Origin: Pseudomonas alloputida
Lineage (GTDB): Bacteria > Pseudomonadota > Gammaproteobacteria > Pseudomonadales > Pseudomonadaceae
Length of the DNA stretch: 64,000 nt
Direction: 5' to 3'
Assembly: GCF_021283545.2 (NCBI RefSeq)
Contig: NZ_CP128540.1
Location: 3,941,501 to 4,005,500, forward strand
This document shows, in pieces, positions 1 to 9,568 of this stretch. The notes beneath the pieces were generated by a model. The model saw only the letters and a list, made by a program, of their open reading frames with translations, searched no databases and had not been told where the DNA came from. The translations under genes and the position numbers were made by a program. Each line of letters opens with the position of its first letter. Position 1 is the stretch's first letter.

Positions 1-1
1 T

Positions 2-1340
2 CCTGTCGATGCCCCCATCGATGTCAAAGACTGGATCGATAACCGCCCCATTGCTGCCTACCAGTGGCTGATCCTGGTGCTGTGCTTCCTGATCGTGCTG
101 TTCGATGGCTTCGATGTCGCCGTCATGGGTTTCATCGCGCCTTCGCTGATGCAGGACTGGGGCCTGTCGCGCGCCGCCTTTGGCCCGGTGATGAGTGCCG
201 GCATGGTCGGCCTTGCCATCGGCGCGCTGACCGCCGGCCCGTACGCCGACCGGTTGGGCCGCAAGAAAGTGCTGCTGATCGCGGTCAGCGGTTTCAGCCT
301 GCTGAGCCTGGCCTGCGCCTTCGCCCGCAACCCCTATGAGCTGGCTGTGTTACGGCTGCTGACCGGCATTGCCCTGGGTGCGGCCATGCCCAACTGCACC
401 ACCCTGCTTGCCGAATACCTGCCCACACGCAACCGCTCGCTGATGATCACCATCATGTTCACCGGCTTCAACATGGGCTCGGGCCTGGGCGGCTTCCTGT
501 CCGCCTGGCTGATACCTCATCACGGCTGGAAGTCGGTACTGCTGGCCGGCGGCCTGCTGCCACTGGCCTTGCTGCCACTGCTGTGGTGGCTGCTGCCAGA
601 GTCCGCTCGCTTCCTCGCCGCACGCCAGGCACCGGCCAGCCAGATTGCGGCAGCCTTGGCCAAGCTTGGCGGCCGCTTCGCTGCCGGCACCCGCTTTACC
701 GTCAGTGAGCCAACCACGCAGCACAAGGCACCGGCCCGGCAGCTGTTCAGCGAGCGCTACCGGTTTGGCACACTGGCCCTGTGGCTGACCTACTTCATGG
801 GCCTGCTGGTGATCTACCTGACCATGGGCTGGTTGCCGACCCTGCTGCGTGATGGCGGGCTGTCCATCGAGCGCGCCGCCACCATCACGGGGCTGTTCCA
901 GATCGGCGGCGCAGTGGGCGCAATCGTGGTCGGCTGGATCATGGACCGACGCAACCCTAACCGGGTCATCGCCATCGCCTACGCCCTCGGCGGCCTGTGC
1001 ATCGTCTCACTGGGCGCCCTGAGCCTGGAGTCGAGCCTGCTGGTGGTGGGCGTGGCGGCTGCCGGGTTCTGCATGAGCGGTGCGCAGACCGCGCCTGAAC
1101 GCCTTCGCCCCTGGCTATTACCCGACCGAGTTCCGCGCCACAGGCGTAAGCTGGATGCTCGGTATCGGGCGCTTCGGGGCCATTTTCGGCTCCCTCATCG
1201 GTGGTGCCGTGCTCAGCCTGGGGCTGGGCCTGCCGCTGCTGTTCACCCTCCTCGGCCTGCCGGCATTCGCCGCTGCCCTGGCGATCCTGGCCAACGGCCA
1301 CGCCCGGCTGCGCGCGACCCCCGCAGTAACCGCGCCGTAA
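2..1340 (+). pseudogene. galT: gallate MFS transporter GalT, 5'-truncated by window and frameshifted
   Basis: Aromatic-acid/H+ symporter of the MFS, expected to import gallate across the inner membrane. The reading frame is already open at base 2, so the start lies left of the window. It has the family signature DGFDVAVMGF in TM1 and a long run of hydrophobic segments. The first frame is right up to GFCMSGAQT (to 1090). The homologous C-terminus (LNAFAPGYYPTEFRATG...) then continues in the +1 frame from 1095 to a stop at 1340. One extra base at about 1091-1095 explains this: gcgcctg where ggcctg is expected. Read through in the first frame, the protein ends in unrelated sequence at 1558. It is either an inactivated gene or a sequencing error. 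It is first in the galT-galA-galP order. Confidence 0.85.
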
Positions 1341-1361
1341 CCTGTAACAGAGGACTTTCGC

Positions 1362-2624
1362 ATGGCTCGTATCATTGGTGGCCTGGCCGTCTCCCACACC
1401 CCAACCATCGGCTTCGCAGTCGACCACGACAAACAGGAAGAAGCCGCCTGGGCGCCGATCTTCGAAAGCTTCGAGCCGATCCGCACGTGGCTGCAGCAGC
1501 GCCAGCCGGACGTACTCTTCTATATCTTCAACGACCACATCACCTCGTTCTTCTTTGACCATTACAGCGCCTTCACCCTGGGCGTAGACGAGCAATATGG
1601 CGTGGCCGATGAAGGGGGCAACCCGCGGGACCTGCCGCCAGTGGGCGGCCACGCAGCGCTGTCGCGACACATCGGCCAGAGCCTGATGGCCGATGAGTTC
1701 GACATGAGCTTTTTCCGCGACAAGCCGCTGGACCACGGCTTCTTCTCGCCCATGTCGGCGCTGCTGCCCTGCGATGAAAGCTGGCCCGTACAGATCGTGC
1801 CGCTGCAGGTCGGCGTACTGCAGCTGCCGATACCCACGGCGCGGCGCTGCTACAAACTGGGCCAGGCATTGCGCCGCGCCATCGAGAGCTACCCCGAAGA
1901 CCTCAAGGTGGCGATCGTCGCCACCGGCGGGGTGTCACACCAGGTGCACGGCGAGCGTTGCGGCTTCAACAACCCAGAGTGGGACGCGCAGTTCCTTGAC
2001 CTGCTGGTGAACGACCCGCAGCGCCTTACCGAGATGACACTGGCCGAGTACGCCACGCTCGGCGGCATGGAAGGTGCCGAGGTGATTACCTGGCTGATCA
2101 TGCGTGGCGCGTTGTCTGCCAACGTTGAGCGCAAGCACCAAAGCTACTACCTGCCGTCGATGACCGGCATCGCCACCCTGCTGCTGGAAAACCGTGACCA
2201 GGCACTGCCGGCGCCGGTCAACGAACGTCACCGCCAGCACATGCAGCATCAGCTGGCAGGGGCTGAGCAGCTTGAAGGCACCTACCCCTACACCCTGGAG
2301 CGCAGTGCCAAGGGCTACCGCCTGAACAAGTTCTTGCATCGCATGATTGAGCCGCAGTGGCGCCAGCGTTTCCTGAGCGAACCCGAAGCGCTGTACCGCG
2401 AGGCGGGCCTGAGCGAAGAGGAAAGCGACCTGCTGCGCCGCCGCGACTGGCGTGGGCTGATCCACTATGGGGTGATCTTCTTTGTACTGGAGAAGCTAGG
2501 CGCCGTACTGGGTGTGTCCAACCTGGACATTTACGCCGCCATGCGCGGGCAGAGCATCGAGGACTTCATGAAGACCCGTAACCAGCAGGTTCGCTACTCG
2601 GTGGCTGGCAAAGCGCCCAACTGA
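1362..2624 (+). CDS. galA: gallate dioxygenase GalA
   Basis: Extradiol ring-cleavage dioxygenase that opens gallate to 4-oxalomesaconate using non-haem Fe(II). The 420-residue chain fuses a LigB-type catalytic domain (about residues 1-280; N-terminal GLAVSHTPTIGFAVD and later ATGGVSHQVHGERCG carry the conserved His region) to a LigA-type small domain (about 300-410), as expected for one-chain gallate dioxygenases. The ATG at 1362 follows an agaggac ribosome site and starts 21 bases after galT ends. Length and order match P. putida GalA. Cytoplasmic; first enzyme of the gal pathway. Confidence 0.93.
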   Translation: MARIIGGLAVSHTPTIGFAVDHDKQEEAAWAPIFESFEPIRTWLQQRQPDVLFYIFNDHITSFFFDHYSAFTLGVDEQYGVADEGGNPRDLPPVGGHAALSRHIGQSLMADEFDMSFFRDKPLDHGFFSPMSALLPCDESWPVQIVPLQVGVLQLPIPTARRCYKLGQALRRAIESYPEDLKVAIVATGGVSHQVHGERCGFNNPEWDAQFLDLLVNDPQRLTEMTLAEYATLGGMEGAEVITWLIMRGALSANVERKHQSYYLPSMTGIATLLLENRDQALPAPVNERHRQHMQHQLAGAEQLEGTYPYTLERSAKGYRLNKFLHRMIEPQWRQRFLSEPEALYREAGLSEEESDLLRRRDWRGLIHYGVIFFVLEKLGAVLGVSNLDIYAAMRGQSIEDFMKTRNQQVRYSVAGKAPN

Positions 2625-2755
2625 CCGATGCAACCCGCTTGATCGTGTGACGGCGCGTCCCGCGCCGCCACCCCCACCGCCCCCTGATTCAACCTGCCCA
2701 GCGCCGATGCGCCGCTGGCGGGCAGCGCTTTGCCCATCCCTGGAGAATAAAAATA

Positions 2756-3988
2756 ATGAAATGCCGCACCCTGTACCCGCTCGTCCCCACATTCGCACTG
2801 GCAGCCAGCCTGCCACTGCAAGCCCTGGCCGAAGGCTTCGTCGACGATGCCAAGGCAAGCCTGACGTTGCGTAACTTCTACATGAACCGCGACTACACGG
2901 GCACGGCAAGCCAAGGCAAAGCCGAGGAATGGACGCAAAGTTTCATCTTCGACTTCAAGTCCGGCTACACCCCCGGCGTGGTCGGTTTCGGCGTTGACGT
3001 GCTGGGCCTTTACAGCATCAAACTCGATGGCGGCAAGGGCACCGCCGGCACGCAATTGCTGCCTGTTCACGACGACGGGCGCCCGGCGGACGACTTTGGC
3101 CGCACGGCGCTGGCGGGCAAGATGCGGGTTTCCAGGACCGAACTCAAGGTCGGCGAGTGGTCACCCACCCTGCCCATCCTGCGCGCCGATGACGGCCGCT
3201 CGCTGCCACAAACCTTGCAGGGCGCGCAGGTCACCTCCAACGAGCTGGCCGGCCTGAGCCTGTATGGCGGCCAGTTCCGCCAGAACAGCCCGCGCAACGA
3301 CGCCAGCATGCAGGACATGAGCCTGTTCACGCGCACAGCCTTCACCTCGGACCGTTTCAACTTCGCCGGCGGCGAATACCGCTTCAACCAGGAGCGCACC
3401 CTGGTCGGCGCCTGGTATGCCCAGCTGGAAGACATCTACCAGCAGCGCTACTTCCAGGTGCAGCATCAACAGCCGCTGGGCAACTGGGTACTGGGCGCCA
3501 ACCTGGGCTACTTCTGGGGCAAGGACGACGGTGGCGCCAAGGCAGGCGAACTGAACAACCGCACCGCTTCGGGCCTGTTCTCGGCGAAGCTGGGTGGCAA
3601 CACGTTCTACGTCGGCTTGCAGAAGGTCATGGGCGATGATGAATGGTTCCGGGTCAACGGCGCCAGCGGCGGCACGCTGGCCAACGACGCCTTCGGCTCC
3701 AGCTACGAAAGCGCCCGCGAACGCTCCTGGCAGGTGCGCCACGACTTCAACTTCGTGGTGCTTGGCATACCCGGCCTGACCCTGATGAACCGCTACATCC
3801 ACGGCTACAACGTGCACAACGCCAGCACCCAGGGCCGCGAAAGCGAGCTGGCCTATGTGGTCCAGTCCGGGCCGTTCAAGGCCCTGAACCTCAAGTGGCG
3901 CAACTCCAGCCAGCGCCGGGACTGGGGCAGCACCAACAGTTTCGATGAGAACAGGCTGATCGTCAGCTACCCGCTGAGCCTACTTTAA
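2756..3988 (+). CDS. galP: OprD-family outer-membrane porin GalP
   Basis: Substrate-specific outer-membrane porin thought to admit gallate. It has a Sec signal peptide (MKCRTLYPLVPTFALAASL..., cleavage near ALA-EG). A 410-residue OprD-type barrel with alternating aromatic strands follows, with LRNFYMNRD near the mature N-terminus and a strand-like C-terminal end (LIVSYPLSLL). A ggagaataaaaat ribosome site precedes the ATG. It lies 131 bases after galA in the same direction and faces galR convergently, 15 bases apart. Confidence 0.85.
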   Translation: MKCRTLYPLVPTFALAASLPLQALAEGFVDDAKASLTLRNFYMNRDYTGTASQGKAEEWTQSFIFDFKSGYTPGVVGFGVDVLGLYSIKLDGGKGTAGTQLLPVHDDGRPADDFGRTALAGKMRVSRTELKVGEWSPTLPILRADDGRSLPQTLQGAQVTSNELAGLSLYGGQFRQNSPRNDASMQDMSLFTRTAFTSDRFNFAGGEYRFNQERTLVGAWYAQLEDIYQQRYFQVQHQQPLGNWVLGANLGYFWGKDDGGAKAGELNNRTASGLFSAKLGGNTFYVGLQKVMGDDEWFRVNGASGGTLANDAFGSSYESARERSWQVRHDFNFVVLGIPGLTLMNRYIHGYNVHNASTQGRESELAYVVQSGPFKALNLKWRNSSQRRDWGSTNSFDENRLIVSYPLSLL

Positions 3989-4003
3989 GGCACCCTCCTG
4001 GGC

Positions 4004-5197
4004 TCACGCCTGCTCGGTGATGACCTGGCGGATACAGGCCATCAGCGCGACTGCCGCCGGTGACTGCAGGCAGCCACTGCGCTGCATGAGGCCGATGGCG
4101 CGGGCAGTGCCGGGCAGTGCCAGCGGCAGGCGTTGCAGTTCGCCGCTGGCAATCTCGTAAGCCAACTGGTGCGCAGACACCGCCGCCAGCATGTCCGAAC
4201 GCACCAGTAGGCCACGGATAACCGCCAGATCAGCGCTTTCCACCACCGGCCACGGCGCTGTCAGGCCCGCGGCGGCGAAGCAGTTGTCGAGCAGCTGACG
4301 GGCCGGCGAGCCGGCCCGCGGCAACACCCAGCGCGCCTGGTGCACGCCCTTGAGCGTCAGGCGAGTGTGCAACAGCGGGTGCCCCCGACGGGCCAGCACC
4401 ACCATTTCCTCGTTGATGAGCGGCTCGCCCACCAGGTCGCTGGCATAGTCGTGAGGCCGCAACGCGCCCAAGACGAAATCCACATCCCCTACCCGCAGCT
4501 CGGTTGCCAGCAGGTCGAACGGGCTTTCGTTGGTCACCACACGAACCTGTGGGTGCTGGGCCGTGAAGCGTAAAATGGCATCCGGCAGAATGCGCGAGCG
4601 GCCCAACGGCAACGCGCCGACATGCACCACCCCGCGCAGGGTGCCTTGCATCGCGCTCAGGTCACTGTCCAGCAGGCGCAACTCGTTCAGCGCCCGGCGG
4701 ATGGGGAACAGAATGTCCCGGCTGGCCACAGTGGGCTGCAGGCCACGCGACGTGCGCACGAACAAGGGCTGTCCGCACCCGCCTTCGAGCACTTTCAAAG
4801 CAGCACTGACCGCCGGCTGGCTAAGGCCGAAGTGCCGCGCCACGGTTTGCATGTGCCGTGTTTCACAGAGCTTCACGAACACCTGCAGGCGCCGCGCCTG
4901 AAACAGGTAGAGGGGCTCGCCCTGCGCGGTGCCCAGCAAACTCGGCACGCCGTCCAGTTCCGCCAGCACGCGCTGTGCACGCGGCAGCAGGCACTCGCCA
5001 TAGTCGGTCAGGCGCATGCCATTGGCATGGCGCTCGAACAGGGGCACGGCAAAGCGCGCCTCCAATTCGGCGATGGCGCGGGTGACTACGGACTGAGCAC
5101 GGAACAGCACCTCCGTCGCCCGCGAAACGCTGCCCAGCTCGGCTACCCGGATGAACGCGCGGACTTGCATCAGGTTGGGCAGTTCGACATCGATCAT
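4004..5197 (-). CDS. galR: LysR-family regulator GalR with tandem HTH domains
   Basis: Activator of the gal genes that responds to gallate. I chose the ATG at 5197 (MIDVELPNLMQVRAF) because a gggagc ribosome site precedes it; the frame stays open upstream but without LysR character. The protein has 397 residues, longer than the usual ~300. A first LysR HTH lies at about residues 8-70 (MQVRAFIRVAELGSVSRATE) and a second complete one at about 105-165 (RRLQVFVKLCETRHMQTVAR). A normal effector domain then runs to the C-terminus. The HTH is therefore duplicated. It is divergent from galB across 159 bases, which should hold its operators. Confidence 0.9.
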   Translation of the reverse strand: MIDVELPNLMQVRAFIRVAELGSVSRATEVLFRAQSVVTRAIAELEARFAVPLFERHANGMRLTDYGECLLPRAQRVLAELDGVPSLLGTAQGEPLYLFQARRLQVFVKLCETRHMQTVARHFGLSQPAVSAALKVLEGGCGQPLFVRTSRGLQPTVASRDILFPIRRALNELRLLDSDLSAMQGTLRGVVHVGALPLGRSRILPDAILRFTAQHPQVRVVTNESPFDLLATELRVGDVDFVLGALRPHDYASDLVGEPLINEEMVVLARRGHPLLHTRLTLKGVHQARWVLPRAGSPARQLLDNCFAAAGLTAPWPVVESADLAVIRGLLVRSDMLAAVSAHQLAYEIASGELQRLPLALPGTARAIGLMQRSGCLQSPAAVALMACIRQVITEQA

Positions 5198-5356
5198 AAG
5201 GGCTCCCGGCGCTCGGCTCGTGACTGCGGCGACTATGCCTCTACCCCGCTTGCCCGGCAATAAATAAAACGCATAGCCGTTGCAAATGAACGCATTAGTG
5301 CCCTGCACAGGCCAATGACATCCTGCGCCCACCCCCACTGCAGGAGCCAACGAAAC
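5198..5356. promoter_or_regulatory. galR-galB divergent control region
   Basis: These 159 bases between the divergent galR and galB starts contain an AT-rich patch (ataaataaaacgcatagc) and a second acgcatta motif 24 bases further on. The two direct repeats of acgcat are candidate LysR contact sites. No perfect sigma70 promoter could be fixed by eye. That GalR binds here is inferred from the layout. Confidence 0.45.
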
Positions 5357-6091
5357 ATGAATACCCCACAAAAATCCGCCCTGGTGGTCAGCGCACATTC
5401 CGCCGACTTTGTCTGGCGTGCCGGTGGCGCCATTGCGCTGCACGCTGAGCAAGGCTATGCCATGCACGTGGTCTGCCTGTCTTTCGGTGAGCGTGGTGAG
5501 TCTGCCAAGCTGTGGCGCAAGGGTGAAATGACCGAAGCCAAGGTCAAGGACGCACGCCGTGAAGAGGCCATGGCGGCGGCCGAAATCCTCGGTGCCAGCG
5601 TGGAGTTCTTCGACATCGGCGACTATCCGATGCGCGCCGACAAGGACACCCTGTTCCGCCTGGCCGATGTGTATCGCCGGGTACAACCGGAGTTCGTACT
5701 CAGCCACTCCCTCAAAGACCCTTACAACTACGACCACCCGCTGGCCATGCACCTGGCCCAGGAAGCCCGCATTATCGCGCAGGCTGAAGGCTACAAGCCG
5801 GGCGAGAAGATCGTTGGCGCACCGCCGGTCTACGCCTTTGAGCCGCACCAGCCCGAGCAGTGCGAATGGCGCCCGGACACGTTCCTGGACATTACCTCGG
5901 TGTGGGACAAAAAGTATGCCGCCATCCAGTGCATGGCCGGCCAGGAACACCTCTGGGAGTACTACACCCGTGTAGCCCTGCAGCGCGGCGTGCAGGCCAA
6001 GCGTAACGTGGGCATAACCAGCGCACGCAACATCGTCTACGCCGAAGGCCTGCAGAGCGTGTTCCCACGCGTGACGGAGAACCTGGCATGA
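5357..6091 (+). CDS. galB: 4-oxalomesaconate hydratase GalB
   Basis: Zinc-dependent LmbE/PIG-L-fold enzyme that hydrates the keto form of 4-oxalomesaconate to 4-carboxy-4-hydroxy-2-oxoadipate (CHA). Conserved family residues are visible: [13 protein letters not shown] near the N-terminus (the AHxxD metal motif) and [13 protein letters not shown] mid-protein. The ATG at 5357 has an aggagcc ribosome site. An in-frame upstream ATG at 5315 would give the 258-residue version sometimes annotated but has no good site. The stop overlaps galC by the ATGA junction at 6088-6091, so translation is probably coupled. Confidence 0.9.
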   Translation: MNTPQKSALVVSAHSADFVWRAGGAIALHAEQGYAMHVVCLSFGERGESAKLWRKGEMTEAKVKDARREEAMAAAEILGASVEFFDIGDYPMRADKDTLFRLADVYRRVQPEFVLSHSLKDPYNYDHPLAMHLAQEARIIAQAEGYKPGEKIVGAPPVYAFEPHQPEQCEWRPDTFLDITSVWDKKYAAIQCMAGQEHLWEYYTRVALQRGVQAKRNVGITSARNIVYAEGLQSVFPRVTENLA

Positions 6092-6804
6092 GCGGGCTGA
6101 TCGGCAAGACCGGCATCGTCGTGCGTAATATCCCACGCGTTGAGCCACACATGATCGATGCCCTGGGCCGGCTGGGTGTCGCCACGGTGCATGAGGCCCA
6201 AGGTCGCAAGGGGCTGCTCAATACTGCCGTGCGCCCTATCCAGCAAGGTGTGGCGGTGGCCGGCAGCGCGGTAACCGTGCTGGTGGCCCCAGGCGACAAC
6301 TGGATGTTCCATGTTGCCGTGGAGCAGTGCCGCCCAGGCGACGTACTGGTGGTGGCGCCCAGCTCGCCGTGCAGCGATGGCTATTTCGGCGACCTGCTGG
6401 CGACCTCGCTCCAGGCCCGCGGCGTGCTCGGCCTGGTGATCGATGCGGGCGTGCGCGACAGCCAGACACTGCGCGACATGGGCTTTGCCGTGTGGTCCCG
6501 CGCCATCAACGCCCAAGGTACGGTGAAAGAGGTGCTGGGCTCGGTGAACCTGCCGCTGCTGTGTGCCGGGCAGCTCGTCAATGCCGGTGACATCGTGGTG
6601 GCCGATGACGACGGCGTAGTGGTGGTGCGCCATGGCGAAGCCCAGGCGGTACTCGAAGCCGCCACCCAGCGCGCCGACCTGGAAGAACGCAAACGCCTGC
6701 GCCTGGCCGCCGGAGAGCTTGGCCTGGACATCTACGAGATGCGCCCGCGCCTGGCGGCGAAGGGCCTGCGTTATGTCGACCACCTCACCGACCTGGAAGG
6801 CTGA
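6088..6804 (+). CDS. galC: 4-carboxy-4-hydroxy-2-oxoadipate aldolase GalC
   Basis: RraA/HMG-aldolase-type class II aldolase that splits CHA into pyruvate and oxaloacetate, the last step of the pathway. The 238 residues include the family core [21 protein letters not shown] (about 89-109) and [18 protein letters not shown], whose Arg-Asp pair binds substrate and divalent metal. The ATG overlaps the galB stop by 4 bases, and galD starts 2 bases after its own stop. Confidence 0.93.
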   Translation: MSGLIGKTGIVVRNIPRVEPHMIDALGRLGVATVHEAQGRKGLLNTAVRPIQQGVAVAGSAVTVLVAPGDNWMFHVAVEQCRPGDVLVVAPSSPCSDGYFGDLLATSLQARGVLGLVIDAGVRDSQTLRDMGFAVWSRAINAQGTVKEVLGSVNLPLLCAGQLVNAGDIVVADDDGVVVVRHGEAQAVLEAATQRADLEERKRLRLAAGELGLDIYEMRPRLAAKGLRYVDHLTDLEG

Positions 6805-6806
6805 AC

Positions 6807-7892
6807 ATGGGCCAGACCCGCATACCCTGCCTGCTGATGCGCGGCGGCACCTCCAAGGGCGCCTATTTTTTGCATGACGACCTGCCCGCCCCTGGCCCGC
6901 TGCGTGACCGGGTGCTGCTGGCGGTGATGGGCTCGCCCGATGCCCGGCAGATTGACGGCATCGGCGGCGCCGACTCGCTCACCAGCAAAGTCGCCATCAT
7001 CCGCGCTTCGCAGCGCGATGACGCCGACGTGGACTACCTGTTCGCTCAGGTGGTGGTGGACGAGGCGCGGGTGGACTATGGGCAAAACTGCGGCAACATT
7101 CTGGCCGGCGTAGGGCCGTTCGCCCTTGAGCGCGGCCTGGTGGCCGCCAGCGGCGCGAGCACACCGGTGCGCATCTTCATGGAAAACACCGGGCAGATCG
7201 CCGTCGCCCAGGTGCCGACCGCCGATGGCCAGGTGGAGTATGCCGGCGATACCCGTATTGATGGGGTGCCGGGCCGTGCGGCGGCGCTGGTGGTCACGTT
7301 TGCCGACGTGGCCGGCGCCAGCTGCGGAGCACTGTTGCCCACCGGCAACAGCCGCGACTGTGTCGAGGGTGTGGAAGTCACCTGCATCGACAACGGCATG
7401 CCGGTGGTACTGCTGTGTGCCGAGGACCTTGGCGTGACCGGTTACGAGCCGTGCGAAACGCTGGAGGCCGACAGCGCACTGAAAACACGCCTGGAAGCCA
7501 TCCGCCTGCAACTGGGCCCACGCATGAACCTGGGTGATGTCAGCCAGCGCAATGTGCCGAAGATGTGCCTGCTGTCGGCACCGCGCAACGGCGGCACGGT
7601 CAATACGCGCTCGTTCATCCCGCACCGCTGCCATGCGTCCATCGGGGTGTTTGGTGCGGTGAGTGTTGCTACGGCCTGCTTGATTGAAGGGTCGGTTGCA
7701 CAGGGCCTTGCCAGCACGTCCGGCGGTGATCGTCAGCGTTTGGCGGTGGAGCATCCGAGTGGGGAATTTACGGTGGAAATCAGCCTGGAACATGGCGTGA
7801 TCAAGGGGTGCGGGTTGGTGAGGACGGCCCGTTTGCTGTTTGACGGGGTTGTGTGCATCGGGCGAGATACTTGGGGTGGGCCGGAGAAGTGA
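6807..7892 (+). CDS. galD: 4-oxalomesaconate tautomerase GalD
   Basis: PrpF-family isomerase that converts the enol/keto tautomers of 4-oxalomesaconate so that GalB can act. The 361-residue protein has the family N-terminus (RIPCLLMRGGTSKGAYF) with an active-site Gly-Gly-Thr-Ser-Lys stretch. It also has GIGGADSLTSKVAII and CGNILAGVGPFA, typical of the two-domain DAP-epimerase-like fold. It is the last gene of the galBCD operon; 23 bases separate it from the convergent DUF3429 gene. Confidence 0.93.
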   Translation: MGQTRIPCLLMRGGTSKGAYFLHDDLPAPGPLRDRVLLAVMGSPDARQIDGIGGADSLTSKVAIIRASQRDDADVDYLFAQVVVDEARVDYGQNCGNILAGVGPFALERGLVAASGASTPVRIFMENTGQIAVAQVPTADGQVEYAGDTRIDGVPGRAAALVVTFADVAGASCGALLPTGNSRDCVEGVEVTCIDNGMPVVLLCAEDLGVTGYEPCETLEADSALKTRLEAIRLQLGPRMNLGDVSQRNVPKMCLLSAPRNGGTVNTRSFIPHRCHASIGVFGAVSVATACLIEGSVAQGLASTSGGDRQRLAVEHPSGEFTVEISLEHGVIKGCGLVRTARLLFDGVVCIGRDTWGGPEK

Positions 7893-7915
7893 CTCATCAA
7901 TGGTTGCTTGGGGTT

Positions 7916-8374
7916 TCAAAAATGAATGGACACCGCAAGTGCACTGACCAGCAAACAGAGGCTCGCGACAGCCGTTAAATGCACGCGCATCGGCAGATAC
8001 CACCCAGGCACGGCTTGCGCCAGCTTGCGATCCTGCCAAAGATGGCCGACAAAACCAGAGGTCAACACCAGACACCCCACCGGCACAGGCAGCAACGTGC
8101 CAACCCAACCGATCAGGGCCGGTATAACGCTCCACACCAGTCGCTCTTGACGCTGCTTTGCGGGCAAATCCTGCAACGTCATGGCGAACCCCCAGTGAAG
8201 GGCACCGACGAAGCTCAATATCACCGCGCCATAGCCGACCAGCATCATCGAGAAAAACGCTCGATATTCAGCCCAAAAAAGGATGAGCAGCGTCAAACCA
8301 ATAAACGGCAGCAGGCCGCCGTAACCCAGGACAGTGAAGCGGCTTGGAGATAAAGCAGTAGCAACGGAACTCAT
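7916..8374 (-). CDS. DUF3429 inner-membrane protein
   Basis: A 152-residue hydrophobic protein with four to five membrane segments (FTVLGYGGLLPFIGLTLLILF, LVGYGAVILSFVGALHWGFAM and others), of the DUF3429 family. The motif SFVGALHWGFAM is typical. Function unknown. The ATG at 8374 was chosen because the family similarity begins there; the frame is open far upstream into folE. It is the last gene of the minus-strand unit DCC-folE-DUF3429, whose upstream boxes suggest light control. Confidence 0.75.
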   Translation of the reverse strand: MSSVATALSPSRFTVLGYGGLLPFIGLTLLILFWAEYRAFFSMMLVGYGAVILSFVGALHWGFAMTLQDLPAKQRQERLVWSVIPALIGWVGTLLPVPVGCLVLTSGFVGHLWQDRKLAQAVPGWYLPMRVHLTAVASLCLLVSALAVSIHF

Positions 8375-8409
8375 CTGGGCGCCCCTTCGCAACGGTTCAA
8401 GATCGGATG

Positions 8410-8970
8410 TCAATTGTGTCGTCCAATGAGGTTCAGGAATTCGTGTCGCGTCGAGGGGGCGTCGCGAAATGCACCTAACATCACGGATGAAATCATCACC
8501 GAGTTCTGCTTCTCTACACCGCGCATCATCATGCACATATGCTTGGCTTCGATCACGACCCCCACCCCTGCAGCATCCGTGACTTCCTGCACGGCATACG
8601 CAATTTGCCGCGTGAGGTTTTCCTGTATCTGTAAACGACGGGCGAACATATCCACCACGCGTGCAACCTTGGAAAGGCCTAACACACGCCCTGTTGGCAG
8701 GTACGCGACATGCGCCTTGCCAATAAACGGCAGCATGTGGTGTTCGCACAATGAGTAGAGCTCAATGTCACGCACCACAATCATTTCATCGTTTTCACTC
8801 TCGAACAGAGCACCGTTTACGACCTCGTGAAGATCCTGGGCATACCCGTTGCACAAGTACTGCATCGCTTTTGCCGCACGCCGGGGGGTGTCCAGAAGCC
8901 CTTCGCGCTGCGGGTTTTCACCAATACCGACCAGGATTTCATGGTAGTGCTCGGCTAACGAATGTGACAT
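8410..8970 (-). CDS. folE: GTP cyclohydrolase I (FolE paralogue)
   Basis: Converts GTP to 7,8-dihydroneopterin triphosphate, the entry to folate and pterin synthesis. At 186 residues it covers the full FolE core. The zinc-binding and catalytic stretch [21 protein letters not shown] is at about residues 73-92, and [11 protein letters not shown] supplies the third zinc ligand. The first 16 bases overlap the end of the DCC gene, so the two are coupled. Pseudomonads carry several folE copies. One beside light-responsive boxes fits a role supplying pterin or folate for cryptochrome/photolyase chromophores, which is inference. Confidence 0.92.
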   Translation of the reverse strand: MSHSLAEHYHEILVGIGENPQREGLLDTPRRAAKAMQYLCNGYAQDLHEVVNGALFESENDEMIVVRDIELYSLCEHHMLPFIGKAHVAYLPTGRVLGLSKVARVVDMFARRLQIQENLTRQIAYAVQEVTDAAGVGVVIEAKHMCMMMRGVEKQNSVMISSVMLGAFRDAPSTRHEFLNLIGRHN

Positions 8971-9368
8971 TTGGACTCCTCACCGTTACAACGGTGCCCG
9001 CCATCGGGATGTGGTAGCCAGGCCAAGTGTGGCCTCAATCGACAGAACAGCCTGTAAAGAACCGAAAACAGGGGACGTAGCGGACGCCAAGCCAGTGGCG
9101 CGACCCACAGGCCCACATCGGCAGCACGCCAACTCCACAAGGTGGCGTCCAAGCCTGTAACCCAGTGCCCGCTCGCGAACCTTCCATGCAGGCATGACCT
9201 CAGTTGCTCAACCGTCAAGCCCAACGCCCCTGCATCGAAATCATCAGCACTGATGTCAACCAGGATGAGCTTTCCCCCGGTCGATTGCCTGCGCAGGAAG
9301 GCTATCTCCCGAGCGCACAATGGGCAGGCGCCGTCGAAGTACAGGGTGAAGGGCCACTTGCAATACAT
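8955..9368 (-). CDS. DCC-family thiol-disulfide oxidoreductase (DUF393)
   Basis: Small YuxK/DCC-family protein of 137 residues. The hallmark DGACPLC (Asp then Cys-Pro-Leu-Cys) follows LYF near the N-terminus, and RRQSTGGKL and [16 protein letters not shown] match the family pattern. The substrate is not known. The ATG at 9368 has a gagagg ribosome site. A TTG at 9392 is in frame but lies inside the TGTACA operator boxes, so I reject it. First gene of the DCC-folE-DUF3429 unit. Confidence 0.85.
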   Translation of the reverse strand: MYCKWPFTLYFDGACPLCAREIAFLRRQSTGGKLILVDISADDFDAGALGLTVEQLRSCLHGRFASGHWVTGLDATLWSWRAADVGLWVAPLAWRPLRPLFSVLYRLFCRLRPHLAWLPHPDGGHRCNGEESKCHIR

Positions 9369-9403
9369 GTACAACCTCTCATGCTTGTACAAGTTTTTGT
9401 ATA
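9368..9403 (-). promoter_or_regulatory. LitR/PplR-type light-responsive operator (TGTACA-N12-TGTACA)
   Basis: TGTACA occurs at 9368-9373 and 9386-9391 with exactly 12 bases between, and a third related box TGTATA follows at 9398-9403. From memory, the B12-dependent MerR-family light sensors LitR/PplR of Pseudomonas bind T(G/A)TACA-N12-TGTA(C/T)A, which this matches. The proximal box overlaps the start codon and ribosome site of the DCC gene. No litR-like gene is in the window. Confidence 0.6.
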
Positions 9404-9568
9404 AGTTAGCTGAAACCAGGAAATTCGCAATGGGGGGCTGGGGGCGCGCCGATGGATTTGTGTTGCCGGTGAGATCGAGCGCCGCACCCGGATTTGCTAA
9501 GATCGCGGCCTTTCCGCTGGGTGAACTGCGTATTCACCCGAGCCCTTTGCAGCCTGCTGGAACACCCG

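Noticed and set aside
5198..6148. Upstream extension of the galR reading frame to 6148 (714 codons)
   Set aside because: The extra part is the antisense of galB, has no LysR features, and a good ribosome site precedes the ATG at 5197.
9369..9392. TTG start at 9392 for the DCC gene
   Set aside because: It lies within the TGTACA operator boxes; the ATG at 9368 has a proper ribosome site and keeps the family N-terminus.
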